This document shows positions 1 through 9,098 of a DNA stretch of 64,000 bases, piece by piece (the stretch's first letter is position 1; every line of letters starts with the position of its first letter). Source of the DNA: Candidatus Saganbacteria bacterium (GTDB lineage Bacteria > Margulisbacteria > WOR-1 > XYC2-FULL-46-14 > XYC2-FULL-37-10); assembly GCA_016223245.1 (NCBI GenBank), contig JACRPL010000011.1, positions 28,707 to 92,706 of the forward strand, read 5' to 3'. The position numbers were made by a program, and so were the translations under genes. The notes beneath the pieces were generated by a model. It was not told the origin of the DNA. It made no database searches and saw only the letters and a list, made by a program, of their open reading frames with translations.

Positions 1-315
1 AAGCATGAGGGTCGATTTTCCGATCCCGGGATCTCCGCCGACAAGAATTGCCGCTCCAGGAACGATTCCTCCTCCAAGAACCCTATCAAATTCTTCTATA
101 CCTGAAGTTATCCTATCTTCTTTCTTGAAATCGATATCTGATATCGAAATGGGTTTAGAATTTTGTATTTTGAGATTGTTTCGTGTTTCGTGCTTAGAAT
201 TTATTGTTCTTTCTTCCGTAAAAGAATTCCACGCATTACATGACGGGCACTGTCCGGACCATTTCGGGAAATCATTTCCGCATTCTTTACAGAAGAACTT
301 TGTCTCGGTTTTCAT
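1..315 (-). CDS. radA: DNA repair protein RadA, N-terminal part (runs off the window)
   Basis: These 105 codons are the start of a RadA/Sms-type protein, a RecA-like ATPase that helps branch migration in recombinational repair. An N-terminal zinc finger is visible (CKECG near residue 9, then CPSC near residue 23). It is followed by the typical linker ending in GGGIVPGA and the Walker A motif GGDPGIGKST near residues 92-101. The rest of the ATPase and the Lon-like domain lie outside the window. The start ATG (313-315) overlaps the clpC stop in an ATGA arrangement, so translation is probably coupled. clpC-radA linkage is common in bacteria and supports the call. Confidence 0.93.
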   Translation of the reverse strand, partial: MKTETKFFCKECGNDFPKWSGQCPSCNAWNSFTEERTINSKHETRNNLKIQNSKPISISDIDFKKEDRITSGIEEFDRVLGGGIVPGAAILVGGDPGIGKSTLML

Positions 316-2783
316 TTTGAAACGATCAAAGATTCAACAGGGGCAGATTTCTGCGGCGAGGCTGTTTTTTTTGCCGTAAATATTAATTTGTCTTCTTTGA
401 GGTCGCCTTTGATCGTCGACCCGAATTTTATTTTTCCTCTCAACACTTCCTCTGATAGGGGATCTTCGATAAAATCTTCGATCGTTCTGCGCAGCGGCCT
501 TGCTCCATATTTCGGGTCAAAACCACGGCCTACTAGAAAATCTTTGGCTTTCTTTGAAATAGTAATGGACATTTCTTTTTCTTTTATCCTATCGTTTAAG
601 TCTTTGATCATAATGTCAATTATCGTTGTGAGCTCATCTTTTGACAGCGGCTTGAAAACAACGGTTTCATCGACCCTGTTCAAGAATTCGGGCTTAAATT
701 GTTTTGTTAGCTGTTCCAATACAAGTTTTTTTGTTTTTTCATAGCTTGCTTGCGCATCAGTACGCGTCATAAATCCAATTGAGGTTTCTTTTCGGAATAA
801 TTCTGCGCCAACGTTGGAAGTCATGATGATAACAGTATTTTTGAAATCAACTTTTCTTCCTTGGGCATCGGTTGCGGCCCCGTCATCTAATATTTGCAGA
901 AGCGTGTTCATTACATCCTGGTGCGCTTTTTCAATTTCATCGAACAATACTACCGAATGGGGCTTGCGCCTGACAGGCTCGGTCAGTTGCCCTCCTTCTC
1001 CAAAGCCGACATAACCCGGAGGCGAGCCTAAAAGCCTTGAAACTGTGTGAGATTCAAGATATTCCGACATATCGATCCTTATCATTGCATCAACGTCGCC
1101 GAACAAAAATTCGGCCAAACGCTTTGCGAGTTCCGTTTTTCCAACACCCGATGGGCCCAAGAAAATAAATGAGCCGATCGGACGATTCGGGTTTTTAAGG
1201 CCGGCCCTCGCCCTGCGGATCGATTTTGAAACCGCAGTTATCGCTTCTTCTTGGCCCACAAGATGCGTTTTTAGGGTTTCTTCCATTTTAAGCAAGCGTT
1301 CCGTCTCTTCTGCCGTAAGCTGTGTTACGGGCACGCGCGTCCATGAGGATACGATTTCCGCTATCGTATTTGAGTCAACGATCGGGAACCTGTCGTACGG
1401 GATGCCAGCAACTTTCTTCGCGGTTTCCTCGTATTTGACCCTTAACTCGTCTTCTTTGTCCCTAAATTGCGCCGCGGCTTCAAATTCCTGGTTTGAAACG
1501 GCAGTATCTTTTTTTGACTTCAGTTCTTCGATCTGTTTGTTCAATTCCAAGAGTTCAGGAGGCGCGATGGTTGATTTGAGCATAATTTTTGACGCGGCCT
1601 CATCGATCAGGTCTATTGCTTTGTCAGGGAGGTGCCTTTCGGATATATACCTGTCAGAAAGCCTTGCCGCCGAGACCAAAGCATCATCTGTAATCCTTAC
1701 TTTGTGGAAATCTTCATAGCGGCTTCTCAAGCCTTTTAATATCTCGATTGTTTCTTGGACCGTCGGCTGTTCGACAATTACAGATTGGAACCTGCGCTCG
1801 AGAGCAGGGTCGGATTCGATCTTTTTGCGGTATTCGTCAAGAGTTGTAGCTCCTATGCATTGGAGCTCTCCGCGGGCTAATGCGGGCTTTAGGATATTTG
1901 CCGCATCCATTGCGCCTTCGGCGGCGCCTGCGCCGATTAATGTATGTATTTCATCGATAAAAAGGATCACTTTGCCCGACCGCAAAACCTCATCCATGAT
2001 CTTTTTTAGCCTTTCCTCGAATTCGCCCCTGTACCTGGTCCCAGAGATCAAAAGCCCCATATCAAGAGTAATGACCCTTTTGTCAAGAAGGGGAGGGGGA
2101 ACATCTGATGAAATTATCCTTTGCGCCAATCCCTCGACGATCGCGGTTTTCCCGACCCCCGCATCGCCTAAAAGCACAGGATTATTTTTTTTACGGCGCG
2201 AAAGGGTCTGTATCACGCGCTCGATCTCTTTTTGCCTCCCGATCACTGGATCAAGCTTTCTTTCGCGCGATAGCTTTGTCAGGTCGCGGCTGAAGCTGTC
2301 GAGTATCGGGGTGTTGCTCCTTGCGTGGATTTTTTTCGACTGCACTGTTTCTTCGGCCATCAGGGAAACGATCTTGCTTTTAGCGGAAGTTGGCGTAATG
2401 TTGAACTCGGACAAGACCCTTGAAGCGCCGCTTTTTCCTTCCCTTAATACAGCAAGAAATAAATGTTCGACCCCGATGTAGCTGTGGCCCAAGGTCCTTG
2501 CTTCTTCCCAGGACAGTTCGATCACTTTTTTAACGGCTTGCGAGAATGGGATCTCGACTAAATGAGGTCCGGGTTCGGGCTTGATCAAATTTTCGAGGCT
2601 TTCTTTGATCTGGGATGGCGATACCGCAAGATGCTCAAGCATTTTGATTACAAGGGGTTCCCTTTCCCTAAGCATTCCGAGAAGCAGATGTTCGGGATAA
2701 ACTTCATTGGATGACAGCCGCCTTGCTTCTTCCTGCGCGGCCATGATAACGCGGATCGCCCGCTCCGCAAAACGTTCAAACAT
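312..2783 (-). CDS. clpC: ATP-dependent Clp protease ATP-binding subunit ClpC
   Basis: An 823-aa Hsp100 unfoldase that feeds substrates to ClpP. Domains in order: double Clp_N repeat (about 1-145), AAA-1 with Walker A GDAGVGKT (206-213) and Walker B ILFIDE (about 273-278), a short middle region with a UVR-type segment (about 432-447) typical of ClpC rather than ClpB, AAA-2 with Walker A GPSGVGKT (543-550) and the pore loop GYVGFGEGG, then a C-terminal D2-small domain. I chose the ATG at 2781-2783 because the protein then begins MFERFAERA as ClpC proteins do. An in-frame TTG at 2807 would add eight residues. The -10 box is so close to this ATG that the mRNA is probably leaderless. ctsR and mcsAB are not adjacent. 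First gene of a clpC-radA operon. Confidence 0.97.
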   Translation of the reverse strand: MFERFAERAIRVIMAAQEEARRLSSNEVYPEHLLLGMLREREPLVIKMLEHLAVSPSQIKESLENLIKPEPGPHLVEIPFSQAVKKVIELSWEEARTLGHSYIGVEHLFLAVLREGKSGASRVLSEFNITPTSAKSKIVSLMAEETVQSKKIHARSNTPILDSFSRDLTKLSRERKLDPVIGRQKEIERVIQTLSRRKKNNPVLLGDAGVGKTAIVEGLAQRIISSDVPPPLLDKRVITLDMGLLISGTRYRGEFEERLKKIMDEVLRSGKVILFIDEIHTLIGAGAAEGAMDAANILKPALARGELQCIGATTLDEYRKKIESDPALERRFQSVIVEQPTVQETIEILKGLRSRYEDFHKVRITDDALVSAARLSDRYISERHLPDKAIDLIDEAASKIMLKSTIAPPELLELNKQIEELKSKKDTAVSNQEFEAAAQFRDKEDELRVKYEETAKKVAGIPYDRFPIVDSNTIAEIVSSWTRVPVTQLTAEETERLLKMEETLKTHLVGQEEAITAVSKSIRRARAGLKNPNRPIGSFIFLGPSGVGKTELAKRLAEFLFGDVDAMIRIDMSEYLESHTVSRLLGSPPGYVGFGEGGQLTEPVRRKPHSVVLFDEIEKAHQDVMNTLLQILDDGAATDAQGRKVDFKNTVIIMTSNVGAELFRKETSIGFMTRTDAQASYEKTKKLVLEQLTKQFKPEFLNRVDETVVFKPLSKDELTTIIDIMIKDLNDRIKEKEMSITISKKAKDFLVGRGFDPKYGARPLRRTIEDFIEDPLSEEVLRGKIKFGSTIKGDLKEDKLIFTAKKTASPQKSAPVESLIVSK

Positions 2784-2818
2784 GAGGAAAGTATACCATT
2801 CATGCAAGTTTTCCGCAA
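2784..2818 (-). promoter_or_regulatory. Promoter of clpC-radA, predicted leaderless
   Basis: On the minus strand, TTGCGG (2813-2818) and TATACT (2790-2795) are separated by 17 bp. The +1 position expected 7 nt after the -10 box is the A of the clpC ATG (2783). No Shine-Dalgarno precedes that ATG. Confidence 0.6.
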
Positions 2819-2848
2819 GGAAATGCGATAAATCAATTGAGGCGCGTT

Positions 2849-3043
2849 ATGGAAGTAGGCGGCATAAAAAATCCAATAGTTCTATATAAAACCGGCGGGA
2901 ATATTACGATCGGCCCAAATGACAAATATGTTTCGCCTGATCCAAAAGTCAGGCTTGCAGATGTAGATAAGAAGATCGATCAAGCGGGACAATCAGAAAC
3001 TTTTGCGAATATCCTTCTTAATAAGTTTATAGAGGTAGTGTAA
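2849..3043 (+). CDS. Small hypothetical protein (64 aa)
   Basis: A short ORF starting MEVGGIKNPIVLYKTGG and ending LLNKFIEVV, with GAGG at 2839-2842, seven bases before the ATG. An upstream in-frame TTG (2837) is less likely because it would lose that site. I do not recognise the family. It has no signal peptide or membrane segment. The composition (Gly/Pro-rich first half, amphipathic helix at the C-terminus with ETFANILLNKFIEVV) looks like a folded small protein rather than random sequence. It diverges from clpC and converges with the AAA gene 15 bp downstream. Confidence 0.5.
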   Translation: MEVGGIKNPIVLYKTGGNITIGPNDKYVSPDPKVRLADVDKKIDQAGQSETFANILLNKFIEVV

Positions 3044-3058
3044 TAAAGAAGATCGTCC

Positions 3059-4399
3059 TCATATGCCCTTCGTCAGCATAATGCTTCTTGCAAGTCTTGG
3101 CAAATGCTCGATCAAATAAAGCGGGATCGAAAGTATGCCGTCATAATATGACAGCTTTTCCTGCGAGATGCGGATCCCAAAGCGCAAACCTTTCTCCTTC
3201 ATGAATAATCTCAAAGATTTTAATTTTCCTGCCTTGCCGGATTTTACTTCAACAGGCAGTATCTTGGCGTCAACATCGATCACATAATCGATCTCCGCCA
3301 TGCTGCCTTTTTTATCTCTTATCCAAAAAAACAATTGGCTTGGCTTATGTTTGTCCCCATACGCGGTTAATTCCTGCCCAACAAACTGTTCGGCGATCGC
3401 ACCCGAGTTTATCTGCATAATGTCCTGCTCAATGGCCAATTGGGCGGATATGCCGCATATATTTTGCATCAATCCGACATCAAGAAAATTAAGCCTGAAT
3501 ATTTTTTCTGTTATTTCCGCGCCCAAAGGCAATCCTGAAGCTTTTGTTCGGTAGATCGGCTTGATTATTCCCGATAAGGCCAACAATTCTATTGCATTTT
3601 TTAATTCTCTAGACTTGCTTTCCGCATCGATCTCCGAATATTTAATTTTTTTTCCTGCCAGCCGCGGTGCCATATCCATTACTTTCAATAGGTGTTTATG
3701 CTGGGCGCGATTTGAATATTTCCCGAAGTCAGAGCGATAAGTCTGGATGAGAGAACTTTGTATGTTCTGGCATTCCGCCATATCCTTATTGCTGAAATAT
3801 TCCCTTAACACTGCGGGCATTCCGCCAAGCAGCATATAGCGGCGCACAAGTTCAAGAAGTTTATCGTGGGCGATTTCATCTGTATGATCCGTTACATTCA
3901 GATTTGCCGTATATTGGCATAGTTGGCTATTTCCCAATGCCTCTAAAAATTCCCCAAAAGACAAAGGATCAAGATACAGAAAATGTATCCTTCCGACAGG
4001 CATTTTAAAATCTTTGCTGTTTAACGCAAATTCAAGCAGTGAACCAGCCGATATGACCGCAAGCTTAGGCATCTTTTCTTTGAAATACCTTAAAGACATT
4101 ATCGCTTGCGGGCATTCTTGTATTTCATCAAAGAATAAAAGGGTGTTTTCTTCGTCAATTGGAACGCCAAGCTGCATTTTCAATTTATTGAGTATTTCTC
4201 CGGGCTCCAATTCATTAAAACACTGTTTTAAATTTGGCTGCAGCTCAAAATTTACCGTAACAAGATGCTTAAAATTTTCTTTGCCAAATTGTTCTATAAG
4301 GTAACTTTTTCCAACCTGCCTGGCGCCCATGATAATGAGGGGGTATCTTTCGGCTTGATTTTTCCATTTAATAAGCTCTTTTTCAATATTTCTTTTCAT
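3059..4399 (-). CDS. AAA ATPase with DUF4143 domain (AAA_14 family)
   Basis: A 446-aa STAND-like ATPase of the widespread AAA_14/DUF4143 family. Walker A GARQVGKS is at 25-32 and Walker B LLFFDE at about 87-92, followed by a sensor-like SAGSLLE. The C-terminal part carries a PD-(D/E)XK-like signature (FFWIRDKKGSMAEIDYV, then PVEVKSG), as is usual in the family. Function is unproven. Such genes behave as scattered accessory genes and have been suggested as defence or toxin-antitoxin-like ATPases. It stands alone on the minus strand with its own promoter. A second, more distant member lies at 59311-60453. Confidence 0.85.
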   Translation of the reverse strand: MKRNIEKELIKWKNQAERYPLIIMGARQVGKSYLIEQFGKENFKHLVTVNFELQPNLKQCFNELEPGEILNKLKMQLGVPIDEENTLLFFDEIQECPQAIMSLRYFKEKMPKLAVISAGSLLEFALNSKDFKMPVGRIHFLYLDPLSFGEFLEALGNSQLCQYTANLNVTDHTDEIAHDKLLELVRRYMLLGGMPAVLREYFSNKDMAECQNIQSSLIQTYRSDFGKYSNRAQHKHLLKVMDMAPRLAGKKIKYSEIDAESKSRELKNAIELLALSGIIKPIYRTKASGLPLGAEITEKIFRLNFLDVGLMQNICGISAQLAIEQDIMQINSGAIAEQFVGQELTAYGDKHKPSQLFFWIRDKKGSMAEIDYVIDVDAKILPVEVKSGKAGKLKSLRLFMKEKGLRFGIRISQEKLSYYDGILSIPLYLIEHLPRLARSIMLTKGI

Positions 4400-4416
4400 A
4401 ATATACGCCTATTGGA

Positions 4417-4459
4417 TATAATCAGGGGTAATTATACACCATAAATGGTTAAAACACAA
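4417..4459 (-). promoter_or_regulatory. Promoter of the DUF4143 ATPase gene, with inverted repeat
   Basis: Minus-strand TTGTGT (4454-4459), a 17-bp spacer and TATAAT (4431-4436). The -10 box is one arm of an inverted repeat, TATAAT...ATTATA with an 8-base centre, ending at 4417, which could be an operator. A leader of about 25 nt without an obvious Shine-Dalgarno follows. Confidence 0.45.
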
Positions 4460-4472
4460 GAACAATCAATCT

Positions 4473-4551
4473 GAGACTGGTTAGGAACCTGCGAGTGAAC
4501 CCTGCCTGCCGGCAGGCGGGTTCGCTGGTTTCTGAGTTGCTAACCGGTCTC
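4473..4551. repeat. Nested inverted repeat after the kinase operon
   Basis: An outer 12-bp arm (4473-4484, GAGACTGGTTAG) pairs with 4540-4551 with one G-T pair. Inside it a GAACC..GCGA arm pairs with ..CGCTGG-TTTC, and the centre is CCTGCCTGCCGGCAGGCGG. It lies just past the stop of the minus-strand kinase operon and before the promoter of the ATPase gene. It could act as a transcript-end hairpin, although there is no T tract. Its pieces resemble repeat families seen inside genes elsewhere in this window. Confidence 0.7.
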
Positions 4552-4575
4552 AATCTATTGTCATCGAGAATGAAT

Positions 4576-6765
4576 TCATTGCTGCGGCAACGTAATCAAA
4601 AAGGTCGTCCCTTTTCCCACTTCGCTTTTAACTTTTATCGATCCTTTATGCTCCTCGATTATTCTCAATGTTATTGGAAGCCCCATCCCAGTGCCTTTGG
4701 CCTTTGTTGTGAAAAACGGGTCAAACAATGATTTTAAGTGATCCCGGGTAATTCCCGGGCCTGTATCTGTGATCTCAATGAAAACAACTTTTATCGGCTC
4801 TTTGTCCTTTTCTTCTTCACCCCATACAACTGTCCCGTCTTCTTTTACAATCCCCTGTTTTATCTGTCCCAGGTGGACAACTTCCCCGATATCAGTTTTT
4901 ATGATAAGTTCCCCGCCTTTCTCCATCGCTTGGATGCCGTTCAAAATAATGTTCACGAAAGCTTGGGATAATTGCTGCATATCTCCCGAGACCTCGGGGA
5001 TGCCCGCGAATTTTTTTGTGATCCTTATCCCATTCTTTTTTGCTTCGCTTTCAAATAGGATCAAGATCTCTTCGATTATCGAGTTGACGTCGACCCTGCC
5101 CATCTCGGGCTTCATGGGGCGACCGAACTTAAGTAGGCTTTCGGCGATCTTGTTGATCCGCTCTATCTCGGTCGGGACGATCTGGGCGAATTTATCGCGG
5201 AATTCTTTATCCTCCCATTTCTGCTCCAGAAGCTGCGAAAAAATTCTCAATGATACCAAAGGATTTTTTATTTCATGCGCCATTCCCGCGGCCATAGTCC
5301 CAAGAGACGCCAATTTTTCCGATAATATCAGGCGATCCTGGCTTTCTTTGAGGTCATGGGTCATCTTATTGAAGGCTGCGGCAAGCTTGCCGATCTCATC
5401 TATTGAATCGATATTTATCCGATGGTTCAAATTCCCGTGCGAAATCTCTTCCGTTCCCAAATTTAATTTATGTATCGGCACTTCAATGCTTTGGGCCAAG
5501 AAAAGCCCCGTTAAAACCGTAAGCAGTATCCCTGCGATCACAAAAAGGAGAGAGTTTGTTTCAAGCTGCCGCATTTCATAATATGCGCTTACAAGGGGTT
5601 CTTCAACAATGACCGCCCCTCCAAATTTTTTGACAGGCGAATATGCTCCTACTTTTATCTCGTTCCATTCGTCAGGCTTGAATTGCCCGAAGCCTGTCTT
5701 GCCCGATAGGGCTAAGCGCACTTGCTCCAATTTTGAAAGGTCCGGGCGCGCCCCCGCGTATGCAGGATCCGGATGCGCCAATAATATGCCGTCTTTTGAT
5801 ACGACGTATGCTATTCCTGCCCGGCCGACGCGGGTCTCTCTTATTATCTTATCAGCGCTTGCTATGTTAAATTCTTGGGAGTTCTGTATCCTCTGCGAAA
5901 TGCCAAGCGCCGCCTCTTTGTAACTTGAGAAAATCGAGCTCTGCAGGGCTTGTTTGCTTAATGTAAGCGTTGCAAGCGTTGTTGCCTCGAACAAAATGAC
6001 GATGAGAAGGACGAAGATGAAAATTAACTTAAACAATAGCCTGCTCCTGAAAAAGTTGAAAGGATTTTTTGCAAGGTCTGATGTTTCCGGGATTATTTCG
6101 GCTAGTATTAAGAATAGCGCCCCGATCAATGTCATAACCCAAGAAGCAAGAAGAAAATTCCCGCTGCTTGACACCGAATAAGAAATGGTGCTCAAATACG
6201 AGCTTATAAAAAGCAGCGACGCGAAAGCATCGCAAAAAAGCAGCGGTCTTGGTCCGGCGTTCTTAAGGTAGCGATAAGCGGAAAAAACAAAAAGAACGGC
6301 CCAGGACAGCATCCAGATTGATCGGTAAGGGGAGGGGTTGGAGAACGTAACAATCGGCTCGACCACTGAAAAACTATAAACTAGATTTACTGAAGATGTG
6401 CCGAGCCTGTATATTGCCGCAGCCGATGCCGCAACATACGCCAAGATGAACCAGTCCATATAAGGGACCTCGAATTTTGTCTTGATGAACAAGAACACGA
6501 GGAATGACCCTGTCACAAGGTCAAAAGCGATCAATTTTTGGAGGAAAATGATATTTTCAATGGGTTTTCCCAGGTTGTACAAGAGTTCTGACGCAAGCAT
6601 TAGGCCCACGAATGCAAAGAACGACAAGAACAAGAGGGATAATACTAGGTCTTTATTCTGCCGGCCCCGCAAAAATCTTTTTATAAATGCAAAAGCGCCG
6701 GACAATAAAATCCCGCAAGCAAATATTTCAGCGAAAATACTTATTATCGCGACGGTCGAGAGCAT
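4576..6765 (-). CDS. Membrane sensor histidine kinase (7TM + Cache + HAMP + HisKA + HATPase)
   Basis: A 729-aa kinase. About seven hydrophobic segments fill residues 1-225, a further membrane segment lies near 243-265, then an extracytoplasmic Cache/PAS-like sensor (about 270-400, with AYVVSKDGILLAHPDP), a membrane segment (about 403-425), HAMP (about 425-475), a HisKA H-box MAHEIKNPL with the phosphoacceptor His at 497, and an HATPase_c domain with N-box Asn near 609, DTGPGI (667-672) and GTGMGL (691-696). It should autophosphorylate in response to an external signal. No response regulator is in the window, so the partner is unknown. It is the last gene of the minus-strand SLH operon (3 bp after the preceding stop), which suggests a role in envelope sensing. 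The ligand cannot be read from sequence. Confidence 0.9.
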   Translation of the reverse strand: MLSTVAIISIFAEIFACGILLSGAFAFIKRFLRGRQNKDLVLSLLFLSFFAFVGLMLASELLYNLGKPIENIIFLQKLIAFDLVTGSFLVFLFIKTKFEVPYMDWFILAYVAASAAAIYRLGTSSVNLVYSFSVVEPIVTFSNPSPYRSIWMLSWAVLFVFSAYRYLKNAGPRPLLFCDAFASLLFISSYLSTISYSVSSSGNFLLASWVMTLIGALFLILAEIIPETSDLAKNPFNFFRSRLLFKLIFIFVLLIVILFEATTLATLTLSKQALQSSIFSSYKEAALGISQRIQNSQEFNIASADKIIRETRVGRAGIAYVVSKDGILLAHPDPAYAGARPDLSKLEQVRLALSGKTGFGQFKPDEWNEIKVGAYSPVKKFGGAVIVEEPLVSAYYEMRQLETNSLLFVIAGILLTVLTGLFLAQSIEVPIHKLNLGTEEISHGNLNHRINIDSIDEIGKLAAAFNKMTHDLKESQDRLILSEKLASLGTMAAGMAHEIKNPLVSLRIFSQLLEQKWEDKEFRDKFAQIVPTEIERINKIAESLLKFGRPMKPEMGRVDVNSIIEEILILFESEAKKNGIRITKKFAGIPEVSGDMQQLSQAFVNIILNGIQAMEKGGELIIKTDIGEVVHLGQIKQGIVKEDGTVVWGEEEKDKEPIKVVFIEITDTGPGITRDHLKSLFDPFFTTKAKGTGMGLPITLRIIEEHKGSIKVKSEVGKGTTFLITLPQQ

Positions 6766-6768
6766 TTA

Positions 6769-7308
6769 TTATTTTGCCTCCTCGGAAGGGCTTCTAACTA
6801 TTATAGTTGTTTTCGTGACCGCAAGCCACCCTTGCTTATTGGCGGCCGCGACGGGGATTTCTTTGTTCCCCACTTGGACGGACGGGTCGATATTTGATTG
6901 CAGCGAATATATCCCATCATTTGCGACCCTGTCGCCCCAAAGCCCGTTGTCGACCAGGATTGTGTTTGAAAGCCTTCCGATGGAGCTTAGGTCTGCTCGC
7001 ACGCCTGAAAGATTAGGCAGGCCCATCGGATCTTCCACTCCGGCTGAAATTTCAAGCACCGATCTCCCGTCAGGAGGGATGCTTCTTGGTATCGCCTTGA
7101 TATATTTGATGTTTGGGACCAGCTTGATCCTGTTTACGCGGCTAAGGTCATATCCGATCGTCCAGGAAAATAGGTCGCCAATTTTATTCTTGATAAAATC
7201 CGTCGCAGAAAGGCGCGATATCGCCTCGCCTTTGGTTAACGCTTCATCGGCAAATGCAGGCGCCGCCCACCAGCCGAAAATTATCAATATAAGTATTATT
7301 TTTTTCAT
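6769..7308 (-). CDS. Exported hypothetical protein (Ig-like)
   Basis: A 179-aa protein with a signal peptide (about 1-20, ending PAFA). The mature part, with alternating hydrophobic residues and segments such as DNGLWGDRVANDGIYS, resembles the beta-sandwich domains that describe physical or directional change in secreted proteins. I do not assign a family. The ATG overlaps the stop of the preceding gene (TAATG) and the stop lies 3 bp before the kinase start, so it is translated as part of the operon. It may be a periplasmic partner of the kinase or of the SLH proteins. That is inference from position only. Confidence 0.75.
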   Translation of the reverse strand: MKKIILILIIFGWWAAPAFADEALTKGEAISRLSATDFIKNKIGDLFSWTIGYDLSRVNRIKLVPNIKYIKAIPRSIPPDGRSVLEISAGVEDPMGLPNLSGVRADLSSIGRLSNTILVDNGLWGDRVANDGIYSLQSNIDPSVQVGNKEIPVAAANKQGWLAVTKTTIIVRSPSEEAK

Positions 7309-9098
7309 TAGCGTATTGCGCCGAATTTTTTAAATATTTCTTCGGCTTCGGTTTTGCTTACCGCCGCGTCAGGCATGAATTTGTCGCCAATTGCGGCCAT
7401 TAGGCCGTATTGAACCGATACTTTGATGTATGGGGCGTACGGATGGGTTTCGGGGACGTCAATGAAAATAGGCGCTGTAACTCTCGGAAGCGGAAGCCCT
7501 GCCGCTTTCACAAGCCAGCTTGAAAGCTCCCCTCTTGTTACAAGGGCTTCAAGCTTGAATTCGGAGTCAGGGACAACCTCAACCACGCCCAAAGTCGCCA
7601 AGGCCTCTACTTTCCGCTTCCTTTCAAGGACAAGCTTGATGTCTTTTTTTATTTTTGCCTGTTCATCGGCTGTCGCAGCTTTTTTCAGGGCTTCTTCAAG
7701 CTTCTTTTCTTCAGAAATAACGATCTTAGCTTTTCTTAATACCTTTTTTGATATCTTTGAAATGGTATTTCCGTATTTGATATCTATTAATATCAGGTTT
7801 TTCCCAGGGTTTAACGGTAATTGGGCTTCGAAATTGCCATTGGTTTCGATAAATGCCGGCTGATTATTGATCTTGACCTCGACTCCAGGCTTTGCGTTCC
7901 CCGCAATTTTTATCCTGTCATCATATGTTTCCGCCTCATCGGATGGAAATGAAATTATCGCAGGGTCTTTTATTTCAATTGTTTTTTCTTCGGTTTTTTC
8001 AGTTTTCTTTTCAAATATCCATTCTTCCGGGTCGTATATTATTGAAAGCGAAACGATTCTCGAATTCGCGAAGCGTCCGACAAACGACGATAGGTCCAAT
8101 CCCCATCCAAAGGCGCGCATTCCAAGGCCTAGGCTTGATGTATCATTTGATGATCCAAGCTCCGCAAGGCCCGCGCGCAAAAACAAAAATCCCCTGAAGC
8201 CCCATTCCAAACCAATGGAACTTGTGCCTAACGTCCCCCTTTGACTGCGGGAGTCGATATTTATCGTTGCTTCGTTCCCTTCAACATAGATCGGCGACCT
8301 TGCGTCGCCGACCAGTTTTGCGCTGATGCCTGTATTTATTATTGTCCCTGCGCCATCGATTTCGCCGGTATTCCAGCGGATCGCCCCAATAGCGCTTGAT
8401 TGAGGCAGGATGTTTAATGCAGAAAGCCCGACCGATGCCCAAGGCAAGAATTTATACATTCCGCCAAGGTCCATCTCGATTCCTGAACCTGTCTTATCGA
8501 ATTCCCCGCTAACCATCAATGTTTCGCCGAAAATATATTTCAGGTTTGCGCCAATGCCGATATTCTGCGAGTCGGGGATCATATTCAGTATCGGCAGCGC
8601 CGCAATCTTGCTCGAGGCGGAAAGGATAAGCATGCTGTTTGAAACATCCGCCCGTTTTGTTGACGCTGCTGCCTCAATGCTTTGGATGCTTGTTTGGACG
8701 ATCGCTATGCCATAAGTTGCGCCAAAGCCGGTAGGATATGCCTGGGCGGCGGCAATATTATTTGGCAAACTTTTTCCAAAAACCATGACGCCCTTGGACC
8801 AAGGCAACCCTCCCGGATTGTAAAAGCTTGAATTTTGGTCATTTGATTGGCCAGCAAATGCATTTCCCATGGCCTGAGGCCGTGATCCGATGTTTAAATA
8901 AAAAGGAGGGTAGTTGAAATCAGAGAGGGTGGTGGCGCTTACTGGGAAAAATAATACGGAACAAATGCTAAATCCTAATATCGAAATTTTAAACAAATTT
9001 AAAATTCTAATATCAAAACCCAAAACCTGTTTAAAATTTAGAATTTTGGTTATTAGATATTGTTTAGTGTTTATGGTTTCGGATTTCGGGTTTTTCAC
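7308..9098 (-). CDS. Outer-membrane PorV-like barrel with Ig-like and SLH domains
   Basis: A 596-aa protein. After an unusual 35-45-residue low-complexity extension comes a signal peptide (ILGFSICSVLFFPVSA). A PorV/UPF0164-type barrel follows, opening with GSRPQAMGNAFAG and SSFYNPGGLPW (about 70-100). Residues about 375-465 form an Ig/glucodextranase-like domain (GNAKPGVEVKINNQPA). The C-terminus (about 480-596) carries S-layer-homology motifs (ALVTRGELSSWLVKAAG; IFIDVPETHPYAPYIK). The start is a GTG overlapping the upstream stop (GTGA). The protein probably links the outer membrane to the cell wall through SLH, like the Omp-alpha/SlpA/OmpM type of diderms. The first 45 codons are made of dispersed AT-rich repeat sequence, so the native start may be an internal TTG. 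Confidence 0.8.
   Translation of the reverse strand: MKNPKSETINTKQYLITKILNFKQVLGFDIRILNLFKISILGFSICSVLFFPVSATTLSDFNYPPFYLNIGSRPQAMGNAFAGQSNDQNSSFYNPGGLPWSKGVMVFGKSLPNNIAAAQAYPTGFGATYGIAIVQTSIQSIEAAASTKRADVSNSMLILSASSKIAALPILNMIPDSQNIGIGANLKYIFGETLMVSGEFDKTGSGIEMDLGGMYKFLPWASVGLSALNILPQSSAIGAIRWNTGEIDGAGTIINTGISAKLVGDARSPIYVEGNEATINIDSRSQRGTLGTSSIGLEWGFRGFLFLRAGLAELGSSNDTSSLGLGMRAFGWGLDLSSFVGRFANSRIVSLSIIYDPEEWIFEKKTEKTEEKTIEIKDPAIISFPSDEAETYDDRIKIAGNAKPGVEVKINNQPAFIETNGNFEAQLPLNPGKNLILIDIKYGNTISKISKKVLRKAKIVISEEKKLEEALKKAATADEQAKIKKDIKLVLERKRKVEALATLGVVEVVPDSEFKLEALVTRGELSSWLVKAAGLPLPRVTAPIFIDVPETHPYAPYIKVSVQYGLMAAIGDKFMPDAAVSKTEAEEIFKKFGAIR

Noticed and set aside
1825..2481. A 218-codon plus-strand ORF opposite clpC
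   Set aside because: It is antisense to the conserved ATPase domain of clpC, has no family features, and follows the codon pattern of the other strand.
4769..5581. A 270-codon plus-strand ORF opposite the histidine kinase
   Set aside because: It mirrors the HisKA/HATPase region of a clear kinase and has no ribosome binding site or recognisable domain.
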